A DNA stretch of 64,000 nt from Boseongicola sp. (GTDB taxonomy: Bacteria; Pseudomonadota; Alphaproteobacteria; Rhodobacterales; Rhodobacteraceae), in NCBI GenBank assembly GCA_028824715.1, contig JAPPCV010000147.1:18880-82879 (forward strand), read 5' to 3'. Shown here one piece after another: positions 1 through 11,543 of the stretch. Numbering within the stretch: position 1 is the first letter of the stretch; every line of letters begins with the position of its first letter. Position numbers and translations under genes: made by a program. The notes below the pieces were generated by a model. That model ran no database searches, was not told where the DNA came from, and worked only from the letters and a program-made list of their open reading frames with translations.

Positions 1-2
1 CG

Positions 3-1412
3 GCATCGCCGTTTCTGGAGATCGGGCTTCTCGCGGCGCATGGCATGCATGAGGGCGCGGTGCCCGCCGCCGGGGCAATTGCCGGCGTCGGACATGTCGC
101 TGGCCGGCACGTGATGGTGTTCGCCAACGATGCAACCGTGAAGGGCGGCATCTACCACCCGATGACAGTCAAGAAGCACCTTCGCGCCCAGGAGATCGCT
201 CAGGCAAACCGATTGCCTTGCGTCTACCTGGTCGACAGCGGAGGCGCGAACCTGACGAGCCAGGACGAGGTGTTCCCGGATCGCGATCACTTCGGTCGCA
301 TCTTCTACAACCAGGCGAACATGAGCGCCGAGGGCATTCCCCAGATTGCCGTCGTCATGGGATCATGCACGGCAGGCGGCGCCTATGTCCCGGCCATGAG
401 CGACGAGACCGTCATCGTCCGCAACCAGGGCACGATCTTCCTGGCCGGGCCGCCGCTGGTGCTGGCTGCCACCGGAGAGGAGGTGAGCGCGGAAGAGCTT
501 GGCGGAGCGGCGATGCACACACGCATTTCCGGCGTTGCCGATCACCTCGCCGAAAACGACGCCCACGCGCTTGAAATCGCGCGCCGAGTCATGTCCCATC
601 TCGGCGCGGCACATGACGCCGTTCCGGACCGGCAGGCCCCGGAACTGCCCGCCCATGACCCTGCGGAACTGATCGGAATCGTGCCTGCCGACCAACGCAC
701 CCCCTATGACATTCGCGAGGTCATCGCCCGCGTGGTTGACGGCAGTCGTTTCGACGAGTTCAAGGCCCGGTTCGGAGAGACGCTCGTTTGCGGATTTGCC
801 CATGTCTACGGCATTCCGGTCGGCATCGTCGCCAACAACGGCGTGCTGTTTGCGGAAAGCGCCCAGAAGGGTGCGCATTTCATCGAACTCTGCAGCCAAC
901 GACTCGTTCCACTGGTCTTCCTGCAGAACATCACCGGGTTCATGGTGGGTCGTCAGGCCGAGCATGGCGGGATAGCGCGGCACGGCGCGAAGATGGTGAC
1001 CGCCGTGTCCACGACCGCAGTGCCGAAGGTGACGCTGATCGTCGGCGCATCCTATGGCGCCGGGAACTACGGGATGGCGGGGCGCGCCTATTCTCCCCGG
1101 TTCCTCTGGACCTGGCCGAATTCGCGCATTGCCGTGATGGGTGGCGAACAGGCCGCCCGAACGCTGGCCATCGTCAAGCGCCAGGCCATTGAGAAGCAGG
1201 GCAAGGAGTGGTCGGAGGAAGAAGAGGCGGCATTCCGTGCCCCGACGGAAGAGACGTTTGCCCGCCAGAGCCGCGCCCTCTATGCCAGCGCGCGCCTCTG
1301 GGATGACGGAATCATCGACCCCCGCAACAGTCGCGAGGTACTCGGCCTGTCGCTCGGTGCCGCGCTCAACGCGCCGATCCCCGCAACCCGGTTCGGCCTA
1401 TTCAGGATGTAG
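3..1412 (+). CDS. mccB: Methylcrotonyl-CoA carboxylase, carboxyltransferase (beta) subunit, 5'-truncated by the window
   Basis: Carboxyltransferase half of 3-methylcrotonyl-CoA carboxylase, which makes 3-methylglutaconyl-CoA in leucine breakdown in the cytoplasm. The frame is already open at base 3 and reads [14 protein letters not shown] before the first ATG at 45, so that ATG is internal. About 70 residues should lie upstream, since the family is usually near 535 aa. Visible crotonase-fold signatures are the glycine-rich [17 protein letters not shown] oxyanion region and [19 protein letters not shown] near the C-terminus, followed by MGGEQAA. It is first in a tightly packed operon; the macrodomain gene starts 3 bp after its stop and mccA follows. 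Identity is firm because the biotin subunit and HMG-CoA lyase follow. Confidence 0.95.
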   Translation, partial: ASPFLEIGLLAAHGMHEGAVPAAGAIAGVGHVAGRHVMVFANDATVKGGIYHPMTVKKHLRAQEIAQANRLPCVYLVDSGGANLTSQDEVFPDRDHFGRIFYNQANMSAEGIPQIAVVMGSCTAGGAYVPAMSDETVIVRNQGTIFLAGPPLVLAATGEEVSAEELGGAAMHTRISGVADHLAENDAHALEIARRVMSHLGAAHDAVPDRQAPELPAHDPAELIGIVPADQRTPYDIREVIARVVDGSRFDEFKARFGETLVCGFAHVYGIPVGIVANNGVLFAESAQKGAHFIELCSQRLVPLVFLQNITGFMVGRQAEHGGIARHGAKMVTAVSTTAVPKVTLIVGASYGAGNYGMAGRAYSPRFLWTWPNSRIAVMGGEQAARTLAIVKRQAIEKQGKEWSEEEEAAFRAPTEETFARQSRALYASARLWDDGIIDPRNSREVLGLSLGAALNAPIPATRFGLFRM

Positions 1413-1415
1413 CCC

Positions 1416-1902
1416 ATGCCAATCGAAATCCTGCAAGCAGACATCACCACGCTCGACGTCGATGCCATCGTCAACGCCGCCAACCCCTCGTTGCTTGGCG
1501 GCGGCGGCGTGGACGGCGCGATCCACCGGGCCGCCGGTCCGGGACTTCTCGAAGAGTGCCGGACCCTCGGCGGATGCGAGACGGGCCAGGCGAAGGTCAC
1601 CGGAGGGCACAACCTGGCGGCCCGTTTCGTCATTCATGCCGTCGGCCCGGTCTGGCGGGGCGGCGATCAGGACGAAGAGGCGCTGCTCAGGTCCTGCTAC
1701 GTGAATTCGCTTCGCCTTGCGGATGAGCATGGCTGCGCGTCGATCGCCTTTCCAGCCATATCGACAGGTGTCTACGGGTTTCCGGCCGATCGCGCAGCCG
1801 GCGTCGCGCTCAGGGCGGTCAGGTCGACACATCTTGACTGCAAGCTGGTCTCCTTCGATGCCGCGATGGAGCGTCTCTTGCAGGATGCGATGCATGACCT
1901 GA

Positions 1903-1919
<17 letters not shown>
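1416..1919 (+). CDS. Macrodomain protein, probable O-acyl-ADP-ribose deacylase
   Basis: A 167-aa single-domain macro protein of the YmdB/MacroD type, which binds ADP-ribose and commonly hydrolyses O-acetyl-ADP-ribose or ADP-ribosyl esters. The N-terminal [19 protein letters not shown] carries the Asn and the glycine-rich loop that hold the distal ribose, followed by AIHRAAG. The phosphate-binding loop [11 protein letters not shown] lies near residue 110. All hallmark residues are present, so it should be active. It sits between the two subunit genes of methylcrotonyl-CoA carboxylase: it begins 3 bp after mccB, and its last 17 bases overlap the start of mccA, so translation is probably coupled. 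The acyl group acted on cannot be read from sequence. Confidence 0.9.
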
Positions 1920-3866
<1,947 letters not shown>

Positions 3867-3870
<4 letters not shown>

Positions 3871-4721
3871 GCGACCGGGTCCTGGTCTTCGAAATGGCGC
3901 CGCGCGACGGTCTGCAGAACGAGGCGCGAGTCATTCCGACGGAGGACAAGATCGCGCTTGTCGACGCCCTGTCCAGATCCGGATTCAAAAAGATAGAGAC
4001 GGCGAGCTTCGTTTCGCCAAAATGGGTGCCGCAGATGGCGGACGGCGCGGAGGTCATGGCCGGAATCAGCAGGCGGGCCGGCGTGGCCTACACGGCGCTG
4101 ACGCCGAACATGGAAGGCCTTGAAGGCGCGCTTGCGGCAGGGGCGGACGAGGTGGCGGTCTTCGGGGCAGCGTCCGAGACGTTCAGCCGAATGAACGTCA
4201 ACTGCTCCATCTCAGAGAGCTACGAGCGGTTTCGCCCGATCATGGATCGTGCGGCTGCCGAGGGCGTGCCGGTGCGGGGCTACGTGTCCTGCGTCACCGA
4301 CTGTCCTTACGAAGGCAGGGTTGCGCCGGAGGCAGTTGCCGCGGTTGCAAGGGCGCTGCTGGACATGGGGTGCTACGAAATCTCGCTCGGTGACACGATC
4401 GGGAAGGGAATTCCGGAATCTGTCTCGGCCATGCTTGATGCCGTTCTCTCGCTGGTGCCGGCAGAACGGATCGCGGGGCACTTTCATGACACGGACGGAC
4501 GTGCGCTTGCCAACATCCTGGCCGCTCTTGCGCTTGGAATTCGGACGTTCGACGCCTCGGCAGGCGGGATTGGCGGCTGCCCCTATGCCCCGGGGGCGCA
4601 AGGAAACGTGGCGACCGAAGCGGTCGTGGGCTTGCTGGAGGCGGAAGGCTTTGAAACAGGAATTGATTGGGACGCGTTGGGGGAGGCTGCCCGCTTTGCG
4701 CAGCGGCTGAGAGCCGGCTAG
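3867..4721 (+). CDS. mvaB: Hydroxymethylglutaryl-CoA lyase
   Basis: Cleaves 3-hydroxy-3-methylglutaryl-CoA to acetoacetate and acetyl-CoA, the last step specific to leucine degradation. The 284-aa protein has the TIM-barrel opening EMAPRDGLQNE with the metal-binding Asp, the GHFHDTDGRAL metal-binding histidines, and the signature GGIGGCPYAPGAQGNVATE with the catalytic Cys. Its ATG overlaps the mccA stop by 4 bp, and the hydratase gene starts 8 bp after its own stop. Sequence and operon position agree, so the assignment is firm. Confidence 0.95.
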
Positions 4722-4729
4722 AAGTGTGC

Positions 4730-5530
4730 ATGGAGGAGTTTCGCGCGATATCCGTCGAGGTCGATGAGCGTGGCGTTGCCGATCTCAGGCTCAACAGCCC
4801 GGAGCGCCGGAACGCGTTGTCAGCGCAGATGATGAACGAGCTTGCTGCCTTTGCCCGGCTCGCGCGTGACCGCAATGACATTCGGGTGGTCGTCCTTTCG
4901 GGCGCCGGAGGGACCTTCTGTGCGGGCGCCGACTTGACCTGGATGAAAGCCCAGATCAACGCGAACAGGGAGACGCGCATTGCGGAAGCACGACGCCTTG
5001 CCATGATGCTCAAGGACCTGAACGAGATGCCGTTGCCTCTCGTCGGTCGCGTCGAGGGCGCGGCGCTCGGCGGCGGAGTCGGGATGGCGTGCGTCTGCGA
5101 CATCGCGATCGCGTCTCGCGACTGCAGGATCGGACTGACGGAAACGCGGCTCGGGCTCATTCCGGCCACGATCGGCCCATACGTTGTCGCGCGAATGGGA
5201 GAGGCGCGCGCGAGGCAGGTTGTCATGAGCGGACGGACGTTCGGCGGCGACGAGGCGGCGGCGCTGGGCATAGTCGCAAGGTCGGTGAAGCCGGAGGACA
5301 TGGGTGCGGCCATCGCCAACGAGGTAGCTCCCTACCTGCAGCTTCCGCAGGGGCCTCCGGGCCGTGCAAAGGCGCTTGTCCGGTCACTGGGACCGCGGAT
5401 TGACGAGGCGGTCATCGACGCGTCAATCCAACGTCTCGCAGACACCTGGGAATCGGCGGAAGCACGCGAAGGCATCGCAGCGTTTCTGGAAAAGCGCAAG
5501 CCGCGGTGGGTTGGCACAGAAGGAGCCTGA
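4730..5530 (+). CDS. liuC: Enoyl-CoA hydratase/isomerase family, probable methylglutaconyl-CoA hydratase
   Basis: Crotonase-family enzyme, 266 aa from ATG 4730. A longer in-frame reading from 4667 would overlap the lyase gene and adds residues with no family match, so the later start is preferred. Oxyanion-hole regions are visible as GAGGTFCAGADLTWMK and RVEGAALGGGVGMA, with a typical LTETRLGLIPATIGPYV segment. By position between HMG-CoA lyase and thiolase it most likely hydrates 3-methylglutaconyl-CoA to HMG-CoA, linking MccAB to the lyase. Substrate choice within the crotonase family is inferred from the operon, not from residues. Confidence 0.88.
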   Translation: MEEFRAISVEVDERGVADLRLNSPERRNALSAQMMNELAAFARLARDRNDIRVVVLSGAGGTFCAGADLTWMKAQINANRETRIAEARRLAMMLKDLNEMPLPLVGRVEGAALGGGVGMACVCDIAIASRDCRIGLTETRLGLIPATIGPYVVARMGEARARQVVMSGRTFGGDEAAALGIVARSVKPEDMGAAIANEVAPYLQLPQGPPGRAKALVRSLGPRIDEAVIDASIQRLADTWESAEAREGIAAFLEKRKPRWVGTEGA

Positions 5531-5532
5531 AG

Positions 5533-6753
5533 ATGGTCGCAAGGGAAGTCTCGGACCCGATCATGATTTGCGGTGCGGCGCGCACGCCGCTTGGTGCATT
5601 CCAGGGCGAGCTTTCGGGCGTTCCGGCGACGGAACTCGGGTCAGTTGCAATCGATGCCGCAATTCGTGACGCCGGGGTCGACAAGGCAAGGGTTGACGAG
5701 GTCCTGATGGGCAATGTTCTGCCCGCCGGTCTCGGGCAGGCCCCTGCACGACAGGCCGCGCTCGGCGCCGGTTTGCCGGTCTCGGTTCCGTGCACAACAG
5801 TCTCCAAGGTGTGCGGCTCGGGGATGAAGGCGGTCATGCAGGCCCATGACGCGATTTCTGCGGGAACCGCCGACGTGGTCGTTGCGGGCGGCATGGAGAG
5901 CATGACTGGTGCGCCCTACCTCCTGCCCGCCGGTCGTGCGGGTGCCAGGATCGGCCACACGAAAATGCTTGACCACATGATGCTCGACGGGCTGGAGGAC
6001 GCGTTCGAGGTTGCTTCGGACGGCAGCCGGCGGTCGATGGGCACGTTCGGCGAGGACTGTGCGGAGAAATTCCAGTTCACGCGCGACGAACAGGACGCGT
6101 ACGCGATCGAAAGCGTGACGCGCGCGAAACAGGCCACGGCCGAGGGTCGCTTCGACTGGGAAATCGCGCCAGTGACGGTGAAGGCCCGGAAGGGTGCGAC
6201 GGCCGTGGACAGCGACGAAGGGCCCCGGAAGATCGACCTTGACAGGATTCCGGGCTTGCGTCCCGCCTTCAGGAAGGATGGCACAATCACGGCCGCGTCG
6301 TCCTCGTCGATCAACGACGGTGCCGCGGCCCTGGTGCTCGCCCGTGCCTCCGCTGCCGAGGCGCTTGAATTGACTCCGGTCGCCCGGATAGCGGGTCATG
6401 CGGCCTTTGCGGGCGAGCCGGGATGGTTCACGACGGCACCGGTCTTCGCGAAGCGTGCGCTTCTCGAAAGGGTCGGCTGGGATCTTGATTCCGTGGACCT
6501 GTTTGAGATCAACGAGGCGTTTGCCTGCGTTCCCATGGCGTCGATGCGGGAAATGGGCATTGAGCATGAACGCCTGAACGTTCACGGCGGCGCCGTGGCG
6601 CTCGGCCATCCGATCGGGGCGTCGGGCGCGCGCATCATCGTGACGCTGCTCGGTGCCATGAAGGCGAGAAGGGCGTGGAGAGGCGTGGCCTCGATCTGCA
6701 TTGGCGGCGGGGAGGCCACCGCGATCGCGATCGAATCCGAGTTCCATTCCTGA
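5533..6753 (+). CDS. Acetyl-CoA acetyltransferase (thiolase)
   Basis: Thiolase of 406 aa that interconverts acetoacetyl-CoA and two acetyl-CoA, or acts on a related beta-ketoacyl-CoA. The nucleophilic Cys is in TVSKVCGSGMKAVM near residue 93. The C-terminal active site shows NVHGGAVALGHPIGASGARI and the second Cys in ICIGGGEA. It starts 2 bp after the hydratase stop; the ATG at 5533 is preceded by AGGAGCCTGAAG, a usable ribosome binding site. It closes the leucine operon and would deal with acetoacetate-derived acetoacetyl-CoA. Degradative versus biosynthetic preference cannot be told from the sequence. Confidence 0.92.
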   Translation: MVAREVSDPIMICGAARTPLGAFQGELSGVPATELGSVAIDAAIRDAGVDKARVDEVLMGNVLPAGLGQAPARQAALGAGLPVSVPCTTVSKVCGSGMKAVMQAHDAISAGTADVVVAGGMESMTGAPYLLPAGRAGARIGHTKMLDHMMLDGLEDAFEVASDGSRRSMGTFGEDCAEKFQFTRDEQDAYAIESVTRAKQATAEGRFDWEIAPVTVKARKGATAVDSDEGPRKIDLDRIPGLRPAFRKDGTITAASSSSINDGAAALVLARASAAEALELTPVARIAGHAAFAGEPGWFTTAPVFAKRALLERVGWDLDSVDLFEINEAFACVPMASMREMGIEHERLNVHGGAVALGHPIGASGARIIVTLLGAMKARRAWRGVASICIGGGEATAIAIESEFHS

Positions 6754-6829
6754 GTCACTGTGGTTTCGACATTCCCTGAGAATGGAGACACGCGTCCGGT
6801 TCAGCCAGATTCCGGGTCCACGCAGAGCA

Positions 6830-6879
6830 TCGTAACCTTGTCTGTGTGTTGTCGTGAGCGGGTTCGAACAAGGTTACGA
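6830..6879. repeat. 11-bp perfect inverted repeat between the leucine operon and the HepT/MntA locus
   Basis: TCGTAACCTTG at 6830-6840 is matched by its reverse complement CAAGGTTACGA at 6869-6879, with 28 bases between. There is no T-run after it, so it is a poor intrinsic terminator for the thiolase gene. It lies about 180 bp before the toxin-antitoxin start. The rest of 6754-7061 holds one unconvincing 61-codon GTG-started reading frame (6854-7039) that I do not recognise. Confidence 0.5.
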
Positions 6880-7061
6880 CGATTTAACTCCCGAGCAGAT
6901 TCGTGTTACTCCAGTCGTGCTGGACACCGGCGTTCACGAATGGGAGGGCCGGCACGGAGACCTCGGCGATCTGCCCTTGCACGCGCGGGCAGACGTGCAG
7001 ACGATTGACGTTCTGGTGCTGAGGTGGACATCACGCTGAACCCCACCGGAGGGCACGCCAC

Positions 7062-7478
7062 ATGATCGACTACAGCAAATTTCGTTCCTCCCTAAAGCGG
7101 CTCGGGGAGCAGCACGACAACCATTAGACTCTAGATGCCACGGTACCTGAACTGATACGGGAGGGCATCGCCGAGTCGGTCATTCAGCGTTTCGAAACGT
7201 GTTACGACTGCCTGTGGAAAGTGCTGAAACGATATCTGATGGAGGAATTGGGCATTGCCGATTCGCCCAACAGCTTAAAGCCGACTTTTCGTCAGGCGAA
7301 CGAGAATCGACTGCTGCCTTCACCGGTGGAGCAATGGCTGCGGTATGCGGATGCCCGCACGAGCACCTCGCACGACTACGATGGCGAGAAGGCCAAGGCG
7401 TGCCTGAGGCTCGTGCCGGATTTCATTGACGACGCCATCCAACTGTACCGAAAATTGAGCGGCGAAACATGGCACTGA
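7062..7478 (+). pseudogene. hepT: HEPN-domain toxin (HepT / HI0074 family) interrupted by an in-frame amber codon
   Basis: Full-length frame of 139 codons from ATG 7062, which has a strong GGAGGG ribosome binding site 8 bp upstream. Codon 22 is TAG (7125-7127); before it reads MIDYSKFRSSLKRLGEQ and after it the same frame continues with the family sequence IAESVIQRFETCYDCLWKVL. The toxin motif R-x4-H-x-Y is intact as RTSTSHDY near residue 110. HepT proteins are HEPN RNases whose Tyr in this motif is AMPylated by the MNT partner. The stop removes any full-length product unless suppressed; re-initiation at ATG 7221 would lack the first two helices. Its end overlaps the MNT gene by 10 bp. Gene death is the simplest reading. 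Confidence 0.85.
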
Positions 7479-7801
7479 ACGAGGCAATTGACATGACGTC
7501 CGGCCAGCAGAAAGAACTGATCTCGCTGCTTTCTGGGCATCTCCCGAACACCGAGGCTTGGATCTACGGCTCCCGAGTCAGGGGGACTTCCCGCCCGGGA
7601 TCCGACGTAGACATGGTGGTGTTCGCCGCACCCGATCAGGCGCGAGCGGTGTCCGATCTGCGCGAGTGCCTTGAGGAACGCAACCTCCCTTTCCGGGTGG
7701 ACCTCTTCGTCTGGGATGAAGTGCCAGGGAGTTTTCGCGAACAGATCAGGCGTGAGCATTTTGTGTTGGTTTCACCGCAAGTGAGCGTCGATACGGATTA
7801 G
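7469..7801 (+). CDS. mntA: MNT-type minimal nucleotidyltransferase antitoxin (MntA)
   Basis: 110-aa minimal nucleotidyltransferase. The catalytic GS-x10-D-x-D motif is complete (GSRVRGTSRPGSDVD), and a third acidic residue lies in VDLFVWDE. In HepT/MntA pairs this protein neutralises the HEPN toxin by transferring AMP groups to its conserved Tyr. The gene overlaps the end of the HEPN frame. ATG 7469 is given; ATG 7493 is an alternative with a slightly better GAGGCA ribosome site. The antitoxin is intact while its toxin carries a stop codon, the usual order of decay for a toxin-antitoxin locus. Confidence 0.88.
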   Translation: MALNEAIDMTSGQQKELISLLSGHLPNTEAWIYGSRVRGTSRPGSDVDMVVFAAPDQARAVSDLRECLEERNLPFRVDLFVWDEVPGSFREQIRREHFVLVSPQVSVDTD

Positions 7802-8412
7802 AATGACATCGCATTTTCGGAAGCTGTGCGGCTTGGCTCAAAGATTAGGCTCGAACGTGGTGCAATGTACCCAATCATTGATTTGGCCGCCATTGAATCT
7901 GGCTTTCGATCCGCATGCGCCACGCCTTGTCTAAGGGGCCGGCAATTCGACCTCGAAGAGAGTTGCCCGATGTAGAGCGTGCTCCACCGAGAGATGTGTC
8001 AAGAGACTAGGTTGGTCCTAAACTGTGTGAGTAGGGTTCTTTTGGGGTGTTGCCCACCGCACAGTACGAAGTCCGAGGAAAGCATTTGAAGCTCGCCAAG
8101 TGGCTGGCGTCTACTTCAGCCAGATCTTCCGATGCGCAACGATTGCAAGGGAGTCCTGAAGTCCAACGAACATCGGCGAGACATGAAATGTCCAAGGCCT
8201 TCTTCAGTTTTATGTCACACCCAGCACGCGAATACGGCTCAATCCGGCGAGCAATTGAAGACGGCGTATGTCTGTCAGGATTGATTGCACATCCAGGCGA
8301 CTTGACGGTTGCGGGCAACAAGTTCCGGCGCAGTGGGACATGACACAGGATTCGACCGGGTTCGCCAATCGCAATATTCTGGTCCAAAGCTGGGCAGAAG
8401 GGAAATTGAGCA
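7802..8412. other. Intergenic stretch with no recognised gene
   Basis: About 610 bp between the MNT gene and rmuC. The longest reading frame (8047-8343, plus strand) has no recognisable family sequence and no good ribosome binding site. The stretch is less GC-rich than the flanking genes, and some of it (around 7990-8040) has the look of an insertion-sequence end, but no partner end or target duplication was found. The rmuC promoter must lie in its last part. Confidence 0.5.
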
Positions 8413-9834
8413 ATGGAATTTGACATGTCGACCCTGACTTTTGCAGGGGTTGTGATACTGGCACTGCTAGTTGCCTACGCCTTGTTTCGCCGTCCAGACG
8501 GCGATGCCGCGACGTTGCAATCCGAGATGTCCGCCTTGAAGAAGGATGCCAGGGAGAAGGGCGAACAGCTTGTCGAAGCGCGAAGCAGCGCCGACAAGCA
8601 TGAGGCGCTCGCGATCGAGCGACGGGAAGAGACCGAGCGGCTGAACGGTGACTTGTCGAAGCTGCGCAAGAGGCTCGACGAGGAGACGGAGAAGCAGATC
8701 GGGCTGTCCAAGAGAATCTCGGAACTTGAAACCGAAATGAGGGCCGAACGAACGACATCGGAAGAGAAGATCAAGATGTTGACCAAGGTCCGCGAAGACA
8801 TGGAAGCCGAATTCAAGGCACTTGCGGCGGAAGCCCTGAAAGTGCAGGGCGAGCAGTTCTCGAAGGTCAATCTGGAGCGGCTCGATGTGGCGCTGACGCC
8901 CTTGAAGGAGCACGTCGGTCACTTCGAAAAGGAGCTGAAGGCCGTTCACAAGGCCACGATCGAGGACCGGGCCAAGCTCAAGGCCGAGATCGAACAGCTC
9001 AGCAGGCGGTCCGAAGCGATTTCCCAGGAGGCGGTGGCTCTGACGCGCGCGCTGAAGGGTGACCGGCAGCGGCAAGGCGCTTGGGGAGAGATGATACTCG
9101 AAAGCATCCTGGAACGTTCGGGCCTGCGCGAGGGGGAGGAGTATGAGACCCAAGCGCACCGGGTGAGCGACGAAGGCGACCGGCTTCGCCCGGATGTCGT
9201 CGTGAGCATCCCCGGCGGCAAGACCTTGGTCATCGACAGCAAGGTGTCGCTGGTTGCGTACACGGATGCGGTGAACTCGGAAGACGAGAACGACGCGTCA
9301 AGCGCGCGCAAGCGGCATGTCGCCTCGCTGAAGAGCCACATAGACGACCTGGCTGCACGCGACTACCAGCATGCCGAGGATTCCTCGGTCGACTATGTCA
9401 TCCTGTTCGTGCCGATCGAGGGTGCGCTGTCGGAGGCGCTCCGCGTGGACGGTCATTTGACCGAATACGCGCTGGAGAAGAACGTCACGATCGCGACCCC
9501 GACGACGCTGATGATGGCACTGAAGACGATCGCGCATGTCTGGGCGGTTGAGCGCCGCAACCAGAATGCCGAAGCCATTGCCGAAAGGGCCGGGCGCCTC
9601 TACGACAAGGTCGTCGGCTTCGTCGACAACATGAAGAGTGTTGGCAAGCGGCTCGATCAGGCGCAGGACGCCTATCAGGGCGCATTTGGGCAGCTTTCCA
9701 GCGGCCGTGGAAATCTCCTCAGCCACGTCGAGAAGCTGAAGGAGCTCGGTGCACGCACCAACAAGTCCATTGGCGTCTCGTTCGACGGCGGCGACGGAAC
9801 GGCCGGGCAGATCGAGCACGATCCGGACAAATGA
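8413..9834 (+). CDS. rmuC: RmuC family DNA recombination protein
   Basis: 473-aa RmuC, a predicted membrane-tethered nuclease-like protein that limits inversions at short inverted repeats. An N-terminal membrane anchor (residues about 5-25, TFAGVVILALLVAYALF) is followed by a long coiled coil up to about residue 200. The PD-(D/E)xK-like RmuC domain then shows GAWGEMILESILERSGL, RPDVVVSIPGGKTLVIDSK and FVPIEGALSEAL. Length is normal. ATG 8413 has an AAGGGA element upstream; ATG 8425 is an alternative that keeps the anchor. It stands alone, with a GC hairpin 24 bp after the stop. Confidence 0.93.
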   Translation: MEFDMSTLTFAGVVILALLVAYALFRRPDGDAATLQSEMSALKKDAREKGEQLVEARSSADKHEALAIERREETERLNGDLSKLRKRLDEETEKQIGLSKRISELETEMRAERTTSEEKIKMLTKVREDMEAEFKALAAEALKVQGEQFSKVNLERLDVALTPLKEHVGHFEKELKAVHKATIEDRAKLKAEIEQLSRRSEAISQEAVALTRALKGDRQRQGAWGEMILESILERSGLREGEEYETQAHRVSDEGDRLRPDVVVSIPGGKTLVIDSKVSLVAYTDAVNSEDENDASSARKRHVASLKSHIDDLAARDYQHAEDSSVDYVILFVPIEGALSEALRVDGHLTEYALEKNVTIATPTTLMMALKTIAHVWAVERRNQNAEAIAERAGRLYDKVVGFVDNMKSVGKRLDQAQDAYQGAFGQLSSGRGNLLSHVEKLKELGARTNKSIGVSFDGGDGTAGQIEHDPDK

Positions 9835-9857
9835 GCAAGCCGCATTGATGCCTTCAC

Positions 9858-9876
9858 TGCCGCCCTCGCGGCGGCA
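9858..9876 (+). terminator. GC-rich hairpin after rmuC
   Basis: TGCCGCC and GGCGGCA form a perfect 7-bp stem with a 5-base loop, 24 bp after the rmuC stop. No U-tract follows directly, so it is a likely but not classical terminator. The rest of 9835-10127 shows no gene. Confidence 0.5.
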
Positions 9877-10127
9877 AGCCGCGGAACCATTTTCAGATCA
9901 GAATTGCATTTGCCGCTGCCCGCGTTCGGCAGGCGAGTGATCATGGGTCAACGACCGATGCAATTGCTCGATCCGGTCGTTTTGGGGGCCGCAAGAACGC
10001 CGGCCGTGCCTTCCCGGATGCCAGCGCGGGCGTTGTCTTCGGCACCATGAAGTGAACGTGGACCTTGTGTGCCTGTCTGCGAGCGATCGTGGCCGTTCGC
10101 GTATCCTGCCTTATGGCTTCCGCATCG

Positions 10128-11543
10128 CTATCGGAGAGTTTCGCCAGGGTTGTCATCAGTCTCACGTCGTTTTGGGGTGGCCTGGGCACCCTTCTGCCGC
10201 CAGGCACCGTCCATCAACGTGTCGAACCCGTCCTTCATTGTCATCGCCGGGGCCGCTAGCGGTATGAGCCGGCGGGTCAGCCCATGGAACGGAAGCGGGG
10301 TAATCGGAACAATCGGAAAGGGGAGGTCGTCGGCGGGGGTGCCGAGAAGCTTGGCCGACAATGCGCGGCCCATCACGGACGTCATCGCAATGCCGCGGCC
10401 ACTGAAGCCGAGCCCTGCCAAGACGCCGGGCGCGGGTTCGTGAAGATGGGGCATCATTTCTGGCGTTACGGCGATTCGGCCCGCCCATTTTCGAGCGATC
10501 GGGATGTCGGCGAGCTGAGGGAACACGGTTCTCAGTCCGCGCCGCAGCCGGGCATAGCCGCCAAGGGTGTCGACCGTGTCACTGCTGCCGGCGCAGCCAA
10601 AGATCAGCCGTCCGTCCCGGTCGTAGCGCGAATAGAATATTGCCAGACGGGAATCCGAGATCGTGACCTTGCCTGGCAGGATCTCCTTTTGTTGCGTGTC
10701 GCTCAGCGGATCGGTCGCAACTATGATGCTGACCAGCGGATGAAACGTCTTGCGCAGCCCCGGCCACACGCCGTTGGTATAGGCATTCGTCGCCAGAACG
10801 ACATTTTCGGCGGTGACTTCACCCTTGTCGGACCGCGCCCGCCACTTGCCGTTCGCCCGTTCAAGCGAGGTCATCGGGGTTTCCTTGAATAGCTGCGCGC
10901 CCAGGGCGGCGGCGGCGCGTGCATACCCGCGGGTCAGCGACAGGGGTTGCACGTGCCCCCCGGCGGCGTGGCGCAAGGCGAAGGAATAGGCGGGGGATCC
11001 GCTGGCCGCGCGCACCGCGTCGCCGTCCAGTTCCACGATGTCCGCCCCGGCCGCCGCCCAGGCCTTCCCGAGCGCGCTCATGTTCCGTGCAGCCTTGCGC
11101 GCATGCGCCGCTTGAATCCATCCAGCCTGGACGGGGTCACAGTCGACATCGTATCTCCTGATGTCCGAAAACAGGTCATCGGCGGCTGTCAGTGTGGTCT
11201 TGATCAGCGTTTCGCCGTGCCGTGGGCCCAGCCGCTCCACCAGCTCCTGCGGTGTTTTCCGCCAGATAGGATTGCATTGGCCGCCGCTGCGCCCGGAGGC
11301 ACCCCATCCGATGTCCTTGCTGTCGACGACTGCGACCGATGCGCCTGCGTCGGCCAGGCCCAAGGCGGTTCGGCAGCCGGTCAGGCCGGCGCCGATGACC
11401 AGCACGTCGACATCGACAGCGCCTTCCAGCTTCGCGCACTCGGGTGGGGCGCTGGCAGTGAAGGCCCAGTGAATTTCCTCTTTGGCGATTCTTTCTGCCA
11501 TGGCCCTACGGTTGGTTCTGCAACATGAAACTCCTGTTGCCAT
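10128..11543 (-). CDS. FAD-dependent amine/amino-acid oxidoreductase (DAO family)
   Basis: 471-aa DAO-family flavoprotein resembling gamma-glutamylputrescine oxidase and the large subunit of taurine dehydrogenase. The FAD-binding motif VLVIGAGLTGCRTALGLA is near residue 45, followed by GWGASGRSGGQ, and the C-terminal FAD contact GLGFSGRGIAMTSVMG. The open frame runs further upstream, but a strong AGGAGG (11551-11556 on the plus strand) sits 7 bp before ATG 11543, which fixes the start. It is divergent from a taurine-type transporter, so an imported amine or amino-sulfonate is a reasonable substrate; this is context, not residue evidence. The small TauX-like subunit is not seen nearby. Confidence 0.85.
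   Translation of the reverse strand: MATGVSCCRTNRRAMAERIAKEEIHWAFTASAPPECAKLEGAVDVDVLVIGAGLTGCRTALGLADAGASVAVVDSKDIGWGASGRSGGQCNPIWRKTPQELVERLGPRHGETLIKTTLTAADDLFSDIRRYDVDCDPVQAGWIQAAHARKAARNMSALGKAWAAAGADIVELDGDAVRAASGSPAYSFALRHAAGGHVQPLSLTRGYARAAAALGAQLFKETPMTSLERANGKWRARSDKGEVTAENVVLATNAYTNGVWPGLRKTFHPLVSIIVATDPLSDTQQKEILPGKVTISDSRLAIFYSRYDRDGRLIFGCAGSSDTVDTLGGYARLRRGLRTVFPQLADIPIARKWAGRIAVTPEMMPHLHEPAPGVLAGLGFSGRGIAMTSVMGRALSAKLLGTPADDLPFPIVPITPLPFHGLTRRLIPLAAPAMTMKDGFDTLMDGAWRQKGAQATPKRRETDDNPGETLR

Noticed and set aside
6855..6880. GGTTCGAA resembling a tRNA T-arm
   Set aside because: No acceptor stem, anticodon arm or CCA can be folded around it; more likely chance.
7985..8045. Sequence resembling an insertion-sequence terminus
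   Set aside because: No second end, target duplication or transposase piece was found within 1 kb.
8047..8343. 98-codon plus-strand frame before rmuC
   Set aside because: No ribosome site, no family similarity, composition like the surrounding non-coding DNA.
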